43,085 nt of DNA from Bacteroidota bacterium (GTDB taxonomy: Bacteria > Bacteroidota > Ignavibacteria > SZUA-365), in the NCBI GenBank assembly GCA_003246455.1, contig QKAF01000142.1, forward strand, positions 1 through 43,085, read 5' to 3'. This document shows, one piece after another, positions 26,810-35,016 of the stretch. The notes beneath the pieces were generated by a model. The model made no database searches and had not been told where the DNA came from. It worked only from the letters and a program-made list of their open reading frames with translations. Positions within the stretch are counted from its first letter, which is position 1, and each line of letters begins with the position of its first letter. The translations under genes and the position numbers were made by a program.

Positions 26810-28786
26810 ATGAACGAGAGCTTTGATTTCGGAGGCGACATCGTATGGCGTCCTTCGCAGGACGATATCCAGCGCAGTAATCTGTACGCCTTCATGCGGG
26901 AGCATGGCATCGATTCGTACGCGGAGCTGATGCGCCGCTCGACCGGGGATGTCCCCTGGTTCACCGATGCCGTGATGCGTTTCCTCGATATCCGCTTCGC
27001 GCGTCCCTATGAATCGGTGGTGGAATTCCCCGAAGGGATTCAGTTTCCCCGCTGGTGCGTGGGCGGCGAAATGAACATCGTCACCAACTGTGTCGACAAG
27101 TGGGCGGCCGACCCGGCGCACCACGAGCGTGTCGCCCTGGTCTGGGAGGGAGAGGACGGGAGCACGAGGGAGATGAGCTACGGGGCGCTCGCGGCCGAGG
27201 TGAACCGGTGTGCGAACGCACTGCGGGAACTCGGTCTCGGTGCCGGAGATGCCGTCGGCATATACATGCCGATGACACCGGAAATCGTCGTCGCGCTGTT
27301 TGCCATCGCGAAAATCGGCGGGGTGATTCTGCCGCTGTTCTCGGGTTACGGCGCGCAGGCCGTGGCTTCGCGTCTTGCGGACGCGGATGCAAAGGCGCTG
27401 TTCACCGCGGACGGATTTTTCCGCCGCGGGGGCATCGTCGATCTGAAATCCGTTGCTGACGAAGCGCTTTCCGAAGTGCCGACGCTGCGCAGCGTCGTCG
27501 TGCTCCGGCGTTCCGGGCAGGAGATCCCGATGCAGGAGGGACGCGATCACTGGTGGCATGATCTCATTCCGTCGCAGCCCGCCGAGTCGCCGACCGAACC
27601 CACGGCAGCGGAAGACGTTCTGATGATCATCTACACATCCGGAACCACCGGACGCCCGAAAGGCGCCGTGCACACACATTGCGGCTTCCCCGTCAAGGCC
27701 GCGCAGGATATGGCGTTCGGCACCGACATCCATCAGGATGATCTCATCTACTGGATGACCGACATGGGATGGATGATGGGGCCCTGGCTGATTTTCGGCG
27801 CGACGCTGCTCGGTGCCCGTTTCTTCCTTTCCGACGGCGCTCCGGATTATCCCGGGGTGGATCGCCTCTGGCAGCAGGTGGCGCGGCACCGCATCACGGT
27901 GCTCGGCATTTCCCCCACATTGGTGCGATCGCTGATGAAGCACGGGGAGGAGCCGGTGCGCGCGCACGACATCTCTTCGCTGCGGTTTTTCGCGTCTACC
28001 AGCGAACCCTGGAATCCCGAACCGTGGATGTGGCTGTTCCGTGACGTGGGCGAATCCCGCTGCCCGATCATCAATTATTCCGGCGGCACGGAAATCAGCG
28101 GCGGCATCGTCATGGGAAATCCGCTCCTGCCGCTCAAACCCGCGGCCTTCTCCGCGGCCTGCCCGGGAATCGCCGCGGATGTCTACGACGAAGACGGACA
28201 TCCTGTTCGCGGTGCGGTAGGCGAACTCGTCATCACCGCCCCGTGGATCGGAATGACCCGCGGGTTCTGGCGGGATCGGCAGCGGTATCTCGATACCTAC
28301 TGGTCGCGGTGGGAAAACGTCTGGGTCCATGGCGACTTCGCCGCGATCGACGAGGACGGGCTCTGGTACATCCTCGGGCGATCCGACGACACTATCAAGG
28401 TGGCGGGCAAACGGATAGGTCCGGCCGAGATCGAGAGCATTCTCGTCGAGCACCCCGGCGTCAACGAGGCGGCCGCCATCGCGGTGCCGCATGAGGTGAA
28501 GGGGAACGCCGTGGTCTGCTTCTGCGTCCTCAATCCCGGCTATCACCCCAGCGACGCGTTGGTCGATGCGCTTCGAACCGCGGTCATTCACGCGATGGGA
28601 AAACCGCTGGCGCCGCGATCCGTGCTTTTCGTTTCGGATATTCCGAAAACGCGGAACGGGAAAATCATGCGGCGGATCGTGCGCAGCGCCTGGCTCGGCC
28701 TCGATCCCGGCGACACCTCGAGCCTCGTCAATCCCGATTCCGTCGAAGAAATCCGCGTGATGGGGGAAGGGCCGCGGAGCCGCTGA
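26810..28786 (+). CDS. Acyl-CoA synthetase, acetyl-CoA synthetase-like (ANL superfamily)
   Basis: This 658-residue enzyme has the ANL phosphate-binding motif YTSGTTGRPKG (275-285), a second core motif YSGGTEISGG, the hinge region ILGRSDDTIKVAGKRIGPAEIE and the C-terminal catalytic lysine in NGKIMRR (Lys618). The length and the presence of WMTDMGWMMGPW match the acetyl/propionyl/acetoacetyl-CoA synthetase branch. It would activate a short-chain acid with ATP to the acyl-adenylate and then the CoA thioester. ATG 26810 is chosen because the domain begins there, although upstream frame stays open and no strong ribosome site is visible. Substrate is uncertain. It sits 172 bp after the helicase cassette and before the sulfur genes, with no clear link to either. 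Confidence 0.9.
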   Translation: MNESFDFGGDIVWRPSQDDIQRSNLYAFMREHGIDSYAELMRRSTGDVPWFTDAVMRFLDIRFARPYESVVEFPEGIQFPRWCVGGEMNIVTNCVDKWAADPAHHERVALVWEGEDGSTREMSYGALAAEVNRCANALRELGLGAGDAVGIYMPMTPEIVVALFAIAKIGGVILPLFSGYGAQAVASRLADADAKALFTADGFFRRGGIVDLKSVADEALSEVPTLRSVVVLRRSGQEIPMQEGRDHWWHDLIPSQPAESPTEPTAAEDVLMIIYTSGTTGRPKGAVHTHCGFPVKAAQDMAFGTDIHQDDLIYWMTDMGWMMGPWLIFGATLLGARFFLSDGAPDYPGVDRLWQQVARHRITVLGISPTLVRSLMKHGEEPVRAHDISSLRFFASTSEPWNPEPWMWLFRDVGESRCPIINYSGGTEISGGIVMGNPLLPLKPAAFSAACPGIAADVYDEDGHPVRGAVGELVITAPWIGMTRGFWRDRQRYLDTYWSRWENVWVHGDFAAIDEDGLWYILGRSDDTIKVAGKRIGPAEIESILVEHPGVNEAAAIAVPHEVKGNAVVCFCVLNPGYHPSDALVDALRTAVIHAMGKPLAPRSVLFVSDIPKTRNGKIMRRIVRSAWLGLDPGDTSSLVNPDSVEEIRVMGEGPRSR

Positions 28787-28790
28787 AAAA

Positions 28791-28812
28791 CGGAAAAAAG
28801 AGATTTTTTCCG
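28791..28812 (+). terminator. Hairpin terminator after acyl-CoA synthetase gene
   Basis: CGGAAAAAA (28791-28799) pairs exactly with TTTTTTCCG (28804-28812) around loop GAGA, 5 bp after the stop codon. The stem's right arm is T-rich, so it could act in either direction, but the stem is A/T-rich and weak. Confidence 0.5.
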
Positions 28813-28877
28813 AAATAGGGAATCCTGCGCTGATTGCACGCATCACATGGTTATAACAACGCAGTGTGCATCAGCCC

Positions 28878-29678
28878 ATGACACAGTTTTTCGGTTTCGT
28901 TTCCGCGATATTCATCGGAGTGACCCTCGGCCTCATCGGCGGAGGAGGATCGATCCTCACCGTGCCTTCGATGGTGTATCTCGTCGGCGTCGATCCGGTG
29001 CCCGCGACCGCGTATTCGCTGTTCGTCGTGGGACTGACCGCGCTGGTCGGGTCGGCGATGTACATGCGGAAAGGGCTGGTCAGCTATCGTACGGCCCTCG
29101 TCTTCGGTATCCCTTCGCTGCTGGCGGTGTTTGCCACCCGCCGCTTCCTGGTTCCCGCGATACCCCTCCAGATCGGCTCCGTCGGCGGATTCGACATCAG
29201 CCGCGATCTCGCGATCATGCTGCTGTTCGCGACGCTCATGGTCGCGGCCTCGGCATCGATGATCCGGGGCGGACGACGCGAGTCCGGCGCAGAAGAAATC
29301 CGGTACAATTATCCCGCGATCGTCGCACAGGGCGTGGTTGTGGGGACGCTGTCGGGTCTTGTCGGAGCCGGCGGCGGTTTCCTCATCATTCCGGCACTCG
29401 CGCTGCTCGCACGTCTGCCGATGAAACTTGCAGTCGGGACTTCCCTGCTCATCATCGCGACTCAGTCGCTGATCGGATTCACGGGCGACATGATGCAGAT
29501 GGAGGTCAACTGGGGATTCCTCGCGCTGTTCTCCGCGTTCGCCGTCGGCGGTATTCTGCTCGGCAGCTGGCTGACGCGCTTCATCCCCGGCGCGAAGCTC
29601 AAACCGGCCTTCGGATGGTTCACCCTTGCAATGGGTGTTTACATCATCGGCAAAGAACTGACACAACTCAGCATGTAA
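28878..29678 (+). CDS. TauE/SafE-family sulfite/sulfonate exporter
   Basis: This ~266-residue membrane protein has about eight hydrophobic segments and the family's paired glycine-rich motifs: IGVTLGLIGGGGSILTVP in the first half and LSGLVGAGGGFLIIPALALL in the second. The family moves small sulfur oxyanions or sulfonates, usually outward. It heads a run with a rhodanese gene (21 bp on) and a CstB-like dioxygenase gene, as TauE does in the staphylococcal cst operon. Export of sulfite or thiosulfate made from persulfides is the likely job. Start choice is unsure: ATG 28878 is used, and a GTG at 28866 is possible. Neither has a clear ribosome site. Confidence 0.88.
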   Translation: MTQFFGFVSAIFIGVTLGLIGGGGSILTVPSMVYLVGVDPVPATAYSLFVVGLTALVGSAMYMRKGLVSYRTALVFGIPSLLAVFATRRFLVPAIPLQIGSVGGFDISRDLAIMLLFATLMVAASASMIRGGRRESGAEEIRYNYPAIVAQGVVVGTLSGLVGAGGGFLIIPALALLARLPMKLAVGTSLLIIATQSLIGFTGDMMQMEVNWGFLALFSAFAVGGILLGSWLTRFIPGAKLKPAFGWFTLAMGVYIIGKELTQLSM

Positions 29679-29699
29679 ATCAATTATCGGATATACCCC

Positions 29700-30053
29700 A
29701 TGTTCAACGATCTGTTTTCTTCCATCCGTGGTGCGCGCACCACAGTTCCGAACATCAGCGGCGATGAATTTCACCGCCTCATGCAGGAGCACGCCGATGC
29801 CGTCGTTCTCGACGTCCGCACCGCCGGCGAATTCCATGCCGGTCACATACCCGGTGCGGTCAACCTCGACATGATGGACGCCCGGTTTGCCGAGAAAGTA
29901 CAGTCCTACGACCGGAACGTGCCGGTGCTCCTGTACTGCCGCAGCGGCAACCGCAGCTATCACGCCGGAAATGTCATGATGAAGCTCGGTTTCGAGCAGG
30001 TCTACAACCTCGCCTCGGGGCTTTTCGACTGGAACCATCCCCTCGACCGATGA
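29700..30053 (+). CDS. Single-domain rhodanese sulfurtransferase
   Basis: This 117-residue protein is one rhodanese domain. The substrate-side motif VLDVRTAGEFHAGHIPGAVN is followed by the active-site loop CRSGNRS, with catalytic Cys80. It transfers sulfane sulfur, for example from thiosulfate or glutathione persulfide, via a cysteine persulfide. It is cytoplasmic, with no signal peptide. It lies between the TauE gene and the CstB-like gene with gaps of 21 and 41 bp, so the three form an operon. It probably supplies or accepts sulfur for the dioxygenase next door, as CstA-type proteins do. Confidence 0.93.
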   Translation: MFNDLFSSIRGARTTVPNISGDEFHRLMQEHADAVVLDVRTAGEFHAGHIPGAVNLDMMDARFAEKVQSYDRNVPVLLYCRSGNRSYHAGNVMMKLGFEQVYNLASGLFDWNHPLDR

Positions 30054-30094
30054 ACGAAACAGAACTGAACAGCAACTAGGCCAGGATAATACAC

Positions 30095-31519
30095 ATGTAT
30101 TTTCAGCATATATACGAAAAGGGCCTTGCGCAGGCGAGCTATCTGGTCGGCTGCCAGGCAACGGGCGAGGCGATCGTCATCGATCCCCGCCGCGACATCG
30201 ACGTGTATCTCGAGGCAGCGGAAAAGAACCGCCTGCGCATCACGCATGTGGCGGAGACGCATATCCATGCCGACTTCCTCAGCGGTGCCCGGGAACTCGC
30301 CGCGGCGACAGGAGCCGCGCTGTATCTCTCCGACGAAGGCGGTGCGGACTGGGAATACCAGTTCGAGCACAACGGTGTCCGTGACGGTGACCGGTTCATG
30401 GTCGGAAACCTGCGCTTCGAGGTCATGCACACGCCGGGACACACGCCGGAACATATTTCCTTTCTCCTCACCGATACCCCGGCCAGTGATCAGCCGGTGA
30501 TGATTTTTACCGGGGATTTCGTCTTCGTCGGAGACGTCGGTCGCCCCGATCTGCTCGAGAAAGCCGCGGGAATCGAAGGGACGCGTATCCAGGGCGCACG
30601 CGACATGTTCGCGTCGCTGAAGAAATTCCGCGCGCTGCCCGACCACGTCCAGCTATGGCCCGGGCATGGCGCAGGGTCGGCCTGCGGAAAAGCGCTCGGT
30701 GCCGTGCCCAGTTCGACGGTCGGATACGAAAAAATCTCCAACTGGGCGCTGCGCATCGAGGACGAGGAAGCGTTCGTGGCGGAACTGCTCGAAGGACAGC
30801 CCGAGCCGCCGCGGTACTTCGCGATGATGAAAACCATGAACAAGGTGGGACCGGAAGTCCTGGGCGGTGTTCCGCATCCCGCGCGACTTACGATGGCGCA
30901 GTTCAGCGACGCCATGCGGCAGGGGACGACCCTGGTCGACACTCGCGACAAACTGGCATTCGCCGGCGGCCACTTCCCCGGCAGCCTCAACATCCAGGAC
31001 AACAATGCCTTCAGCACGTGGGCAGGGTGGATGCTCGAGTATGACGCACCCTTCATTCTTGTCGCCTCCGACAGCCGTATCGAGGAACTCACCCGGGCGC
31101 TGATCCGCATCGGCCTCGACAATGTCGCCGGGTACGTCCAGGATATGGACCGCATCGGGGACGCGGGACAGACCATGCAGGTCATGGACCAGATCGCCGT
31201 GGAGGAACTGCACGCCCATCGCGAGCATTACTATGTTCTCGATGTCCGCGGTTATACCGAACATGAGGCGGCGCATATTCCCGGCGCGCGAAACGTCCAC
31301 GCCGGTCTCCTCGGCAGTGAAATTGAAAGCCTGCCGCGAGACCGTACCATCGTGGTGCACTGCGTGTCCGGCGACCGGTCCAGCATCGCAACCAGCTACC
31401 TGATGTCGAAAGGCGTCCGCAACGTGAAGAATCTCACCTGCGGCTTCAACGGGTGGATGCAGAACAGGTATCCCGTCGAACGCGGATCTGCGCAAGACGG
31501 AAACGCAATCGCAGCATAG
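30095..31519 (+). CDS. CstB-like persulfide dioxygenase-rhodanese fusion
   Basis: This 474-residue protein has a metallo-beta-lactamase-fold domain (1-~240). Its metal motifs are THIHAD (His56, His58, Asp60), His116 in HTPGH, Asp141 in TGD and His191 in PGHGAG. A cysteine follows in GSACGKAL (Cys197). A rhodanese-like domain (~260-350) lacks a catalytic cysteine (VASDSR at that place). A second rhodanese (~370-465) has HCVSGDRS with Cys423. This order matches Staphylococcus CstB, which oxidises persulfides with Fe(II) and O2 to sulfite and thiosulfate. The gene follows TauE and rhodanese, supporting that role. A strong hairpin ends the operon at 31551-31582. Confidence 0.92.
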   Translation: MYFQHIYEKGLAQASYLVGCQATGEAIVIDPRRDIDVYLEAAEKNRLRITHVAETHIHADFLSGARELAAATGAALYLSDEGGADWEYQFEHNGVRDGDRFMVGNLRFEVMHTPGHTPEHISFLLTDTPASDQPVMIFTGDFVFVGDVGRPDLLEKAAGIEGTRIQGARDMFASLKKFRALPDHVQLWPGHGAGSACGKALGAVPSSTVGYEKISNWALRIEDEEAFVAELLEGQPEPPRYFAMMKTMNKVGPEVLGGVPHPARLTMAQFSDAMRQGTTLVDTRDKLAFAGGHFPGSLNIQDNNAFSTWAGWMLEYDAPFILVASDSRIEELTRALIRIGLDNVAGYVQDMDRIGDAGQTMQVMDQIAVEELHAHREHYYVLDVRGYTEHEAAHIPGARNVHAGLLGSEIESLPRDRTIVVHCVSGDRSSIATSYLMSKGVRNVKNLTCGFNGWMQNRYPVERGSAQDGNAIAA

Positions 31520-31550
31520 AACACGACATCGCCGTCGTCCCTGCAGCGAA

Positions 31551-31582
31551 AGAAGCCGGAGCGGTCAAACGCTTCGGCTTCT
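31551..31582 (+). terminator. Terminator hairpin after CstB-like gene
   Basis: AGAAGCCGGAGCG (31551-31563) pairs with CGCTTCGGCTTCT (31570-31582) with one G-T wobble and loop GTCAAA. It lies 32 bp after the stop codon and is followed by TCTATATT, a weak T-rich tail. Confidence 0.65.
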
Positions 31583-31588
31583 TCTATA

Positions 31589-31618
31589 TTGCCTATTACG
31601 GGGAAAATATCGTATTCT
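31589..31618 (+). promoter_or_regulatory. Candidate promoter for the NagZ-like gene
   Basis: TTGCCT (31589-31594) and TATTCT (31613-31618) are 18 bp apart and lie directly after the preceding terminator, about 43 bp before the start codon. The boxes are moderate matches to the sigma-70 consensus. Confidence 0.35.
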
Positions 31619-31660
31619 ATGGCAATCTTTCCATAATCACCCGACGCCGAGGAAGCCAGC

Positions 31661-32827
31661 ATGGCCACGCACGCCCCTGCGCGACTGAATTTCCGAGACC
31701 CCTCCATCCGCATTCATCTCTGTACGGCAATCGTCTTCCTGCTTATTCTTCCCGCGGGCGCGAGAAGCGCTTCGGCCGACAGTCTTGACATCAAGATCGG
31801 TCAGATGCTGATGGTGGGCTTCCGCGGGACGCAGGTCACCGATCAAAGTCCGGTGGCGAAGATGCTGCGCGAATACCATATCGGTGGTGTCGTTCTTTTC
31901 GATTTCGATGTCGCCAGGAAGGCATACGGGCGCAATATCACCGCGCCGATGCAGCTTCTCGAGCTGACCAACAGCCTGCGGCGTCGGACGGAAATCCCGC
32001 TGCTGATCGCGGTGGACCAGGAGGGCGGCACGGTACGCCGTCTCAAGGAGAAAGACGGATTTCCCCCGACCGTCTCCGCCGCGCACCTGGGCGCTGTCGA
32101 TAATCCGGACAGCACCACGTATTACAGCGATATTCTCGCCCGATCGGTGGCTGTCGAGGGATTCAACGTGAATTTCGCCCCGGTGCTCGATCTGAACGTC
32201 AATCCGCGGAATCCCGTCATCGGCGGGATTGACCGGAGCTTCTCCGCGGATCCCGGCGTGGTGGAAAGGAACGCCGCCCTGCTCATCGAGGCGCATCACG
32301 CGCGCGGCGTGCTCTGCGCGATCAAGCATTTCCCGGGACACGGCAGTTCGCGGGACGATTCGCACGAAGGTTTCGTCGATGTTTCGGACACCTGGAGCAA
32401 AAAGGAACTCGAGCCGTTTGCCGCGATCGTGCGGAAGGGCATGGCGGACATGGTCATGACCGCCCACATCTTCAACCGGCATCTCGATCCGGAGTACCCG
32501 GCCACGCTTTCGAAAGCGACCCTCGACGGTGTGCTGCGGAAGCAGCTGGGCTACGACGGGGTCGTGATCACCGACGACATGATGATGAAAGCGATCAGCG
32601 ACGGCTACGGACTGGAAACCGCCATCGAAAAAGCGGTGAACGCCGGTGCGGATATCCTGCTTTTCGCCAACAATACGTATACGTTTGAACCCGACATCGC
32701 GGAAAAAGCGTTCAAGACGCTGAAATCCCTCGTCGCTGCCGGGCGCATCACTCCCGCGCGCATCGATACGTCGTGGCGGCGCATCATGGCGCTCAAATCA
32801 CGGCTGGCGAAGACTTGGGACAAATAG
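31661..32827 (+). CDS. Glycoside hydrolase family 3 enzyme, NagZ-like
   Basis: This 388-residue protein has the family 3 (beta-N-acetylhexosaminidase) signature KHFPGHG (222-228), the His-Asp dyad that serves as acid-base in NagZ enzymes (DSH at 233-235) and the nucleophile region VVITDDMMMK (Asp305 likely). LIAVDQEGGTVRRL matches the family's conserved loop. A hydrophobic N-terminal stretch (IHLCTAIVFLLILPAGARSASA) suggests export to the periplasm. The start has GAGGAA 7 bp upstream. It would release N-acetylglucosamine from peptidoglycan fragments or other beta-linked glycans. Export differs from the cytoplasmic NagZ of enteric bacteria but is common elsewhere. It is preceded by its own candidate promoter. 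Confidence 0.9.
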   Translation: MATHAPARLNFRDPSIRIHLCTAIVFLLILPAGARSASADSLDIKIGQMLMVGFRGTQVTDQSPVAKMLREYHIGGVVLFDFDVARKAYGRNITAPMQLLELTNSLRRRTEIPLLIAVDQEGGTVRRLKEKDGFPPTVSAAHLGAVDNPDSTTYYSDILARSVAVEGFNVNFAPVLDLNVNPRNPVIGGIDRSFSADPGVVERNAALLIEAHHARGVLCAIKHFPGHGSSRDDSHEGFVDVSDTWSKKELEPFAAIVRKGMADMVMTAHIFNRHLDPEYPATLSKATLDGVLRKQLGYDGVVITDDMMMKAISDGYGLETAIEKAVNAGADILLFANNTYTFEPDIAEKAFKTLKSLVAAGRITPARIDTSWRRIMALKSRLAKTWDK

Positions 32828-32896
32828 GGTCGTCCGGAGCGGGCGGACACCCGCGAAAATAAACGTGCGTCTGAGCGCGTCCGGGGCCATTCCGAC

Positions 32897-32925
32897 TTGG
32901 AATTGAACGGCGATGCTGTTATATT
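32897..32925 (+). promoter_or_regulatory. Sigma70-type promoter for secG
   Basis: TTGGAA (32897-32902) and TATATT (32920-32925) are 17 bp apart, 33 bp before the secG start codon. GGAG at 32945-32948 serves as ribosome site. Confidence 0.6.
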
Positions 32926-32958
32926 TCGCTTTCGTAATGAAATTGGAGAAATACTGAT

Positions 32959-33339
32959 ATGTTCACGTTCCTGTTGCTTCTTATCGTTCTGATCGGTGTC
33001 GTCATGACCATCTCGATTCTGATGCAGAATCCCAAAGGCGGCGGTCTTTCGAGCGCATTCGGCGGTGCCGGCGGCGGTGTCGGCTCCATGCTCGGCGTGC
33101 GTCACGCTTCCGATATTCTGGCGAAAACCACGTGGGGGCTCGCCATTGCCTTCACGATCCTGATCTTCGCCGTAAACATGTTCTTCCTTCCGACCGAAGG
33201 GACGCAGGACAGCATCATTCAGCGTCAGGCTTCCGATGCGCCGATCTCCCCGATGCAGAAGCAGGAACAGATGCAGCAGCAGGCACAGCCGGCTGATCAG
33301 CAGCAGACTCCTCCGCCCGCGGACGCTCCGGCAAACTGA
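32959..33339 (+). CDS. secG: SecG, preprotein translocase subunit
   Basis: This 126-residue protein has two membrane helices (FTFLLLLIVLIGVVMTISILM and WGLAIAFTILIFAVNMFFL). Between them is the SecG signature MQNPKGGGLSSAFGGAGG. It is part of the SecYEG channel in the inner membrane and assists SecA-driven export. The C-terminal ~45 residues form a Gln/Pro-rich tail (MQKQEQMQQQAQPADQQQ), common but variable in SecG. Its promoter is clear and a strong terminator follows, so it is a single-gene unit. Confidence 0.96.
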   Translation: MFTFLLLLIVLIGVVMTISILMQNPKGGGLSSAFGGAGGGVGSMLGVRHASDILAKTTWGLAIAFTILIFAVNMFFLPTEGTQDSIIQRQASDAPISPMQKQEQMQQQAQPADQQQTPPPADAPAN

Positions 33340-33364
33340 CCGCCGCGGCCAGGACATGAAATTA

Positions 33365-33392
33365 CGGGACCCGATCGGGTCCCGTTTTTTTT
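33365..33392. terminator. Intrinsic terminator between secG and lipA
   Basis: The 20-bp perfect palindrome CGGGACCCGATCGGGTCCCG (33365-33384) is followed by eight Ts (33385-33392) on the plus strand. It is a textbook terminator for secG. The T-run ends within the lipA stop codon of the converging gene, so the stem may also mark the end of the lipA transcript. Confidence 0.92.
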
Positions 33393-34275
33393 ATACCACT
33401 GTCTGTTCGTCCGCGTGATAGCTCGAGCGCACGAGAGGTCCCGACTCCACGTGGGCGAAGCCGAGCTCCAGTCCCGTTTCCTTCCACTGCGCGAATTCTT
33501 CCGGGGAGACGTAGCGATCCACCGGAAGATGCTGTTTCGTCGGCTGCAGGTACTGACCGAGCGTCATGATATCGACGTCGATCGCACGGAGGTCTGTCAT
33601 CACCTGGCGAATTTCCTCCGCTTCCTCCCCAAGACCCAGCATGATGCCGGTTTTCGTAATCAGCCCCTGCTGCTTGCACATCTGCAGCACATCGAGGGAA
33701 CGCTGGTACTTCGCCTGCGGCCGCACCCGGCGATAGAGGCGGGGGACCGTTTCCATGTTGTGGTTGAAAATGTCGGGTCGCGCGTCGATGACCATCTGAA
33801 CCGCTTCCCTTTTCCCCTGGAAGTCCGGCGTCAGGACCTCGATCTTGCAATGAGGGACGCGGTCGCGGATGGCCCGGATCGTCGCTGCAAAAATGGCAGC
33901 GCCGCCGTCGCGGAGTTCGTCGCGATTCACGGAGGTGATGACGGCATGCCGCAGTCCCATCGTTTCGACGGCTTCGGCTACGCGCCGCGGTTCGTCGGTG
34001 TCGAGGAAAAGCGGGCGGCCGGTCTTCACCGAGCAGAATCCGCAGCTCCTGGTGCAGACATCGCCAAGGATCATGAACGTGGCCGTGCCGCGATTCCAGC
34101 ACTCCGCCATGTTGGGGCAGCGGGCATCCTCGCAGACCGTGTTCAGCTTCTGCTGATCGACGAGCTTGCGAACCTCGGAAAACTTCGTCCCGAGCGGGAC
34201 CTTTATTTTCAGCCAGTCCGGCCTGCGTTCGCGTTCCGCTTTCTTCCCCGGAATCTCTATTTCTATCGGCTGCAT
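33391..34275 (-). CDS. lipA: Lipoyl synthase
   Basis: This 294-residue radical-SAM enzyme inserts two sulfurs into the octanoyl group carried by lipoyl-dependent proteins. Both iron-sulfur motifs are complete: auxiliary cluster Cys48, Cys53, Cys59 (CX4CX5C), and radical-SAM cluster Cys74, Cys78, Cys81 (CX3CX2C). The C-terminal RSSY motif that binds the auxiliary cluster is present in GPLVRSSYHADE. ATG 34275 is preferred because homology begins there; ATG 34302 in frame would add nine residues. The neighbouring E2 gene encodes a lipoyl domain that needs this product. No lipB was seen in the window. Confidence 0.96.
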   Translation of the reverse strand: MQPIEIEIPGKKAERERRPDWLKIKVPLGTKFSEVRKLVDQQKLNTVCEDARCPNMAECWNRGTATFMILGDVCTRSCGFCSVKTGRPLFLDTDEPRRVAEAVETMGLRHAVITSVNRDELRDGGAAIFAATIRAIRDRVPHCKIEVLTPDFQGKREAVQMVIDARPDIFNHNMETVPRLYRRVRPQAKYQRSLDVLQMCKQQGLITKTGIMLGLGEEAEEIRQVMTDLRAIDVDIMTLGQYLQPTKQHLPVDRYVSPEEFAQWKETGLELGFAHVESGPLVRSSYHADEQTVV

Positions 34276-34362
34276 TCTCACGCTTTCAAAAAAATGAGAC
34301 ATCAAAGAAAAATACGATAATGCAGTTTCCGGAAAAAGGCAGTGCGCCGCGACCGCCGGTCC

Positions 34363-34435
34363 GGCAGGGCACAGGCAGGGCACCGGCAGGGCACAGGCAG
34401 GGCACCGTCGGGCGCCGTCGGGCATCGGCGGGCAT
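34363..34435. repeat. GC-rich short tandem repeat upstream of lipA
   Basis: Four 11-bp units of GGCAGGGCAC(A/C) alternate A and C at the last base (34363-34406), giving two copies of a 22-bp dimer. Three diverged units of about 10 bp follow (GTCGGGCGCC, GTCGGGCATC, GGCGGGCAT). There are no unique spacers, so it is not CRISPR. It sits 60-135 bp upstream of the lipA start. Confidence 0.85.
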
Positions 34436-34481
34436 GGAGGCAGGTCTCGCAAACGGGACGGGAAAGGGATGCCGGAGCGCG

Positions 34482-34826
34482 TCAGAAGACGGCAAAGACA
34501 ATGACGAAGGCACCGCAGGTAAGGACCACCGCGGCGATCGTCATCGTCGCGAGCAACATCGAACGCCCAGGGGCGTCGGGGAGCCCGTAGCGGTTCATTC
34601 CGCGCAGAAAGCTCTTTTTGGCCTTGTAGAAAAGCATGCCCGAGGCGGGAAGCCCGAGAAATCCGACTGCGAGGAGCATCTGTTCGAAAGGCTGGGTGTC
34701 CGGCGCCCCCGGATTGACATACGCGTTTATTCCGGAGAGAAAGAGGATGATGCCGATCAGGGAGCAGACAATCCCGAACATCGAGGCCAGCCCATGAAGC
34801 AGCTTCCGGAAGGGGGAGTGGGGCAT
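34482..34826 (-). CDS. Small three-helix membrane protein, unknown function
   Basis: This 114-residue protein has three hydrophobic segments: SMFGIVCSLIGIILFLSGI near the start, MLLAVGFLGLPASGMLFY in the middle and MLLATMTIAAVVLTCGAFVIVFAVF at the end. A short basic loop (KAKKSFLRGMNRYG) lies between the last two. ATG 34826 has AAAGG a few bases upstream and is preferred; the open frame continues upstream but without protein-like composition. It lies between the 2-oxoacid dehydrogenase E2 gene and lipA on the same strand. I recognise no family. Confidence 0.7.
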   Translation of the reverse strand: MPHSPFRKLLHGLASMFGIVCSLIGIILFLSGINAYVNPGAPDTQPFEQMLLAVGFLGLPASGMLFYKAKKSFLRGMNRYGLPDAPGRSMLLATMTIAAVVLTCGAFVIVFAVF

Positions 34827-34926
34827 CGGAAACCTTTCACGACGGTGCGGGAAACGGTGATAAGAATATCGCGGCGAGCCGCGCGAACGATAACGGTGAG
34901 TACGTTTGTCTGAATATAGATACTGG

Positions 34927-34967
34927 AGAAAAAAAAATCTCCCCCGGGGCGATCCCGGAGGAGATTT
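34927..34967 (-). terminator. Intrinsic terminator after E2 gene
   Basis: On the minus strand a 14-bp stem with one mismatch (arms 34954-34967 and 34935-34948, loop ATCGC) is followed by a run of Ts, ending near 34927. It lies about 50 bp after the E2 stop codon. Confidence 0.88.
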
Positions 34968-35016
34968 ATTATTCTGTCCGAAATAACGGCGAAATGCCGT
35001 TCGTCGGTGAACCTGA

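Noticed and set aside
26657-28846. Minus-strand open frame of 729 codons opposite the acyl-CoA synthetase
   Set aside because: It covers the whole of a conserved enzyme in antisense and has no domain of its own.
34363-34435. Possible CRISPR or iteron array
   Set aside because: The units are 10-11 bp without spacers, and no cas, replication or partition gene is nearby.
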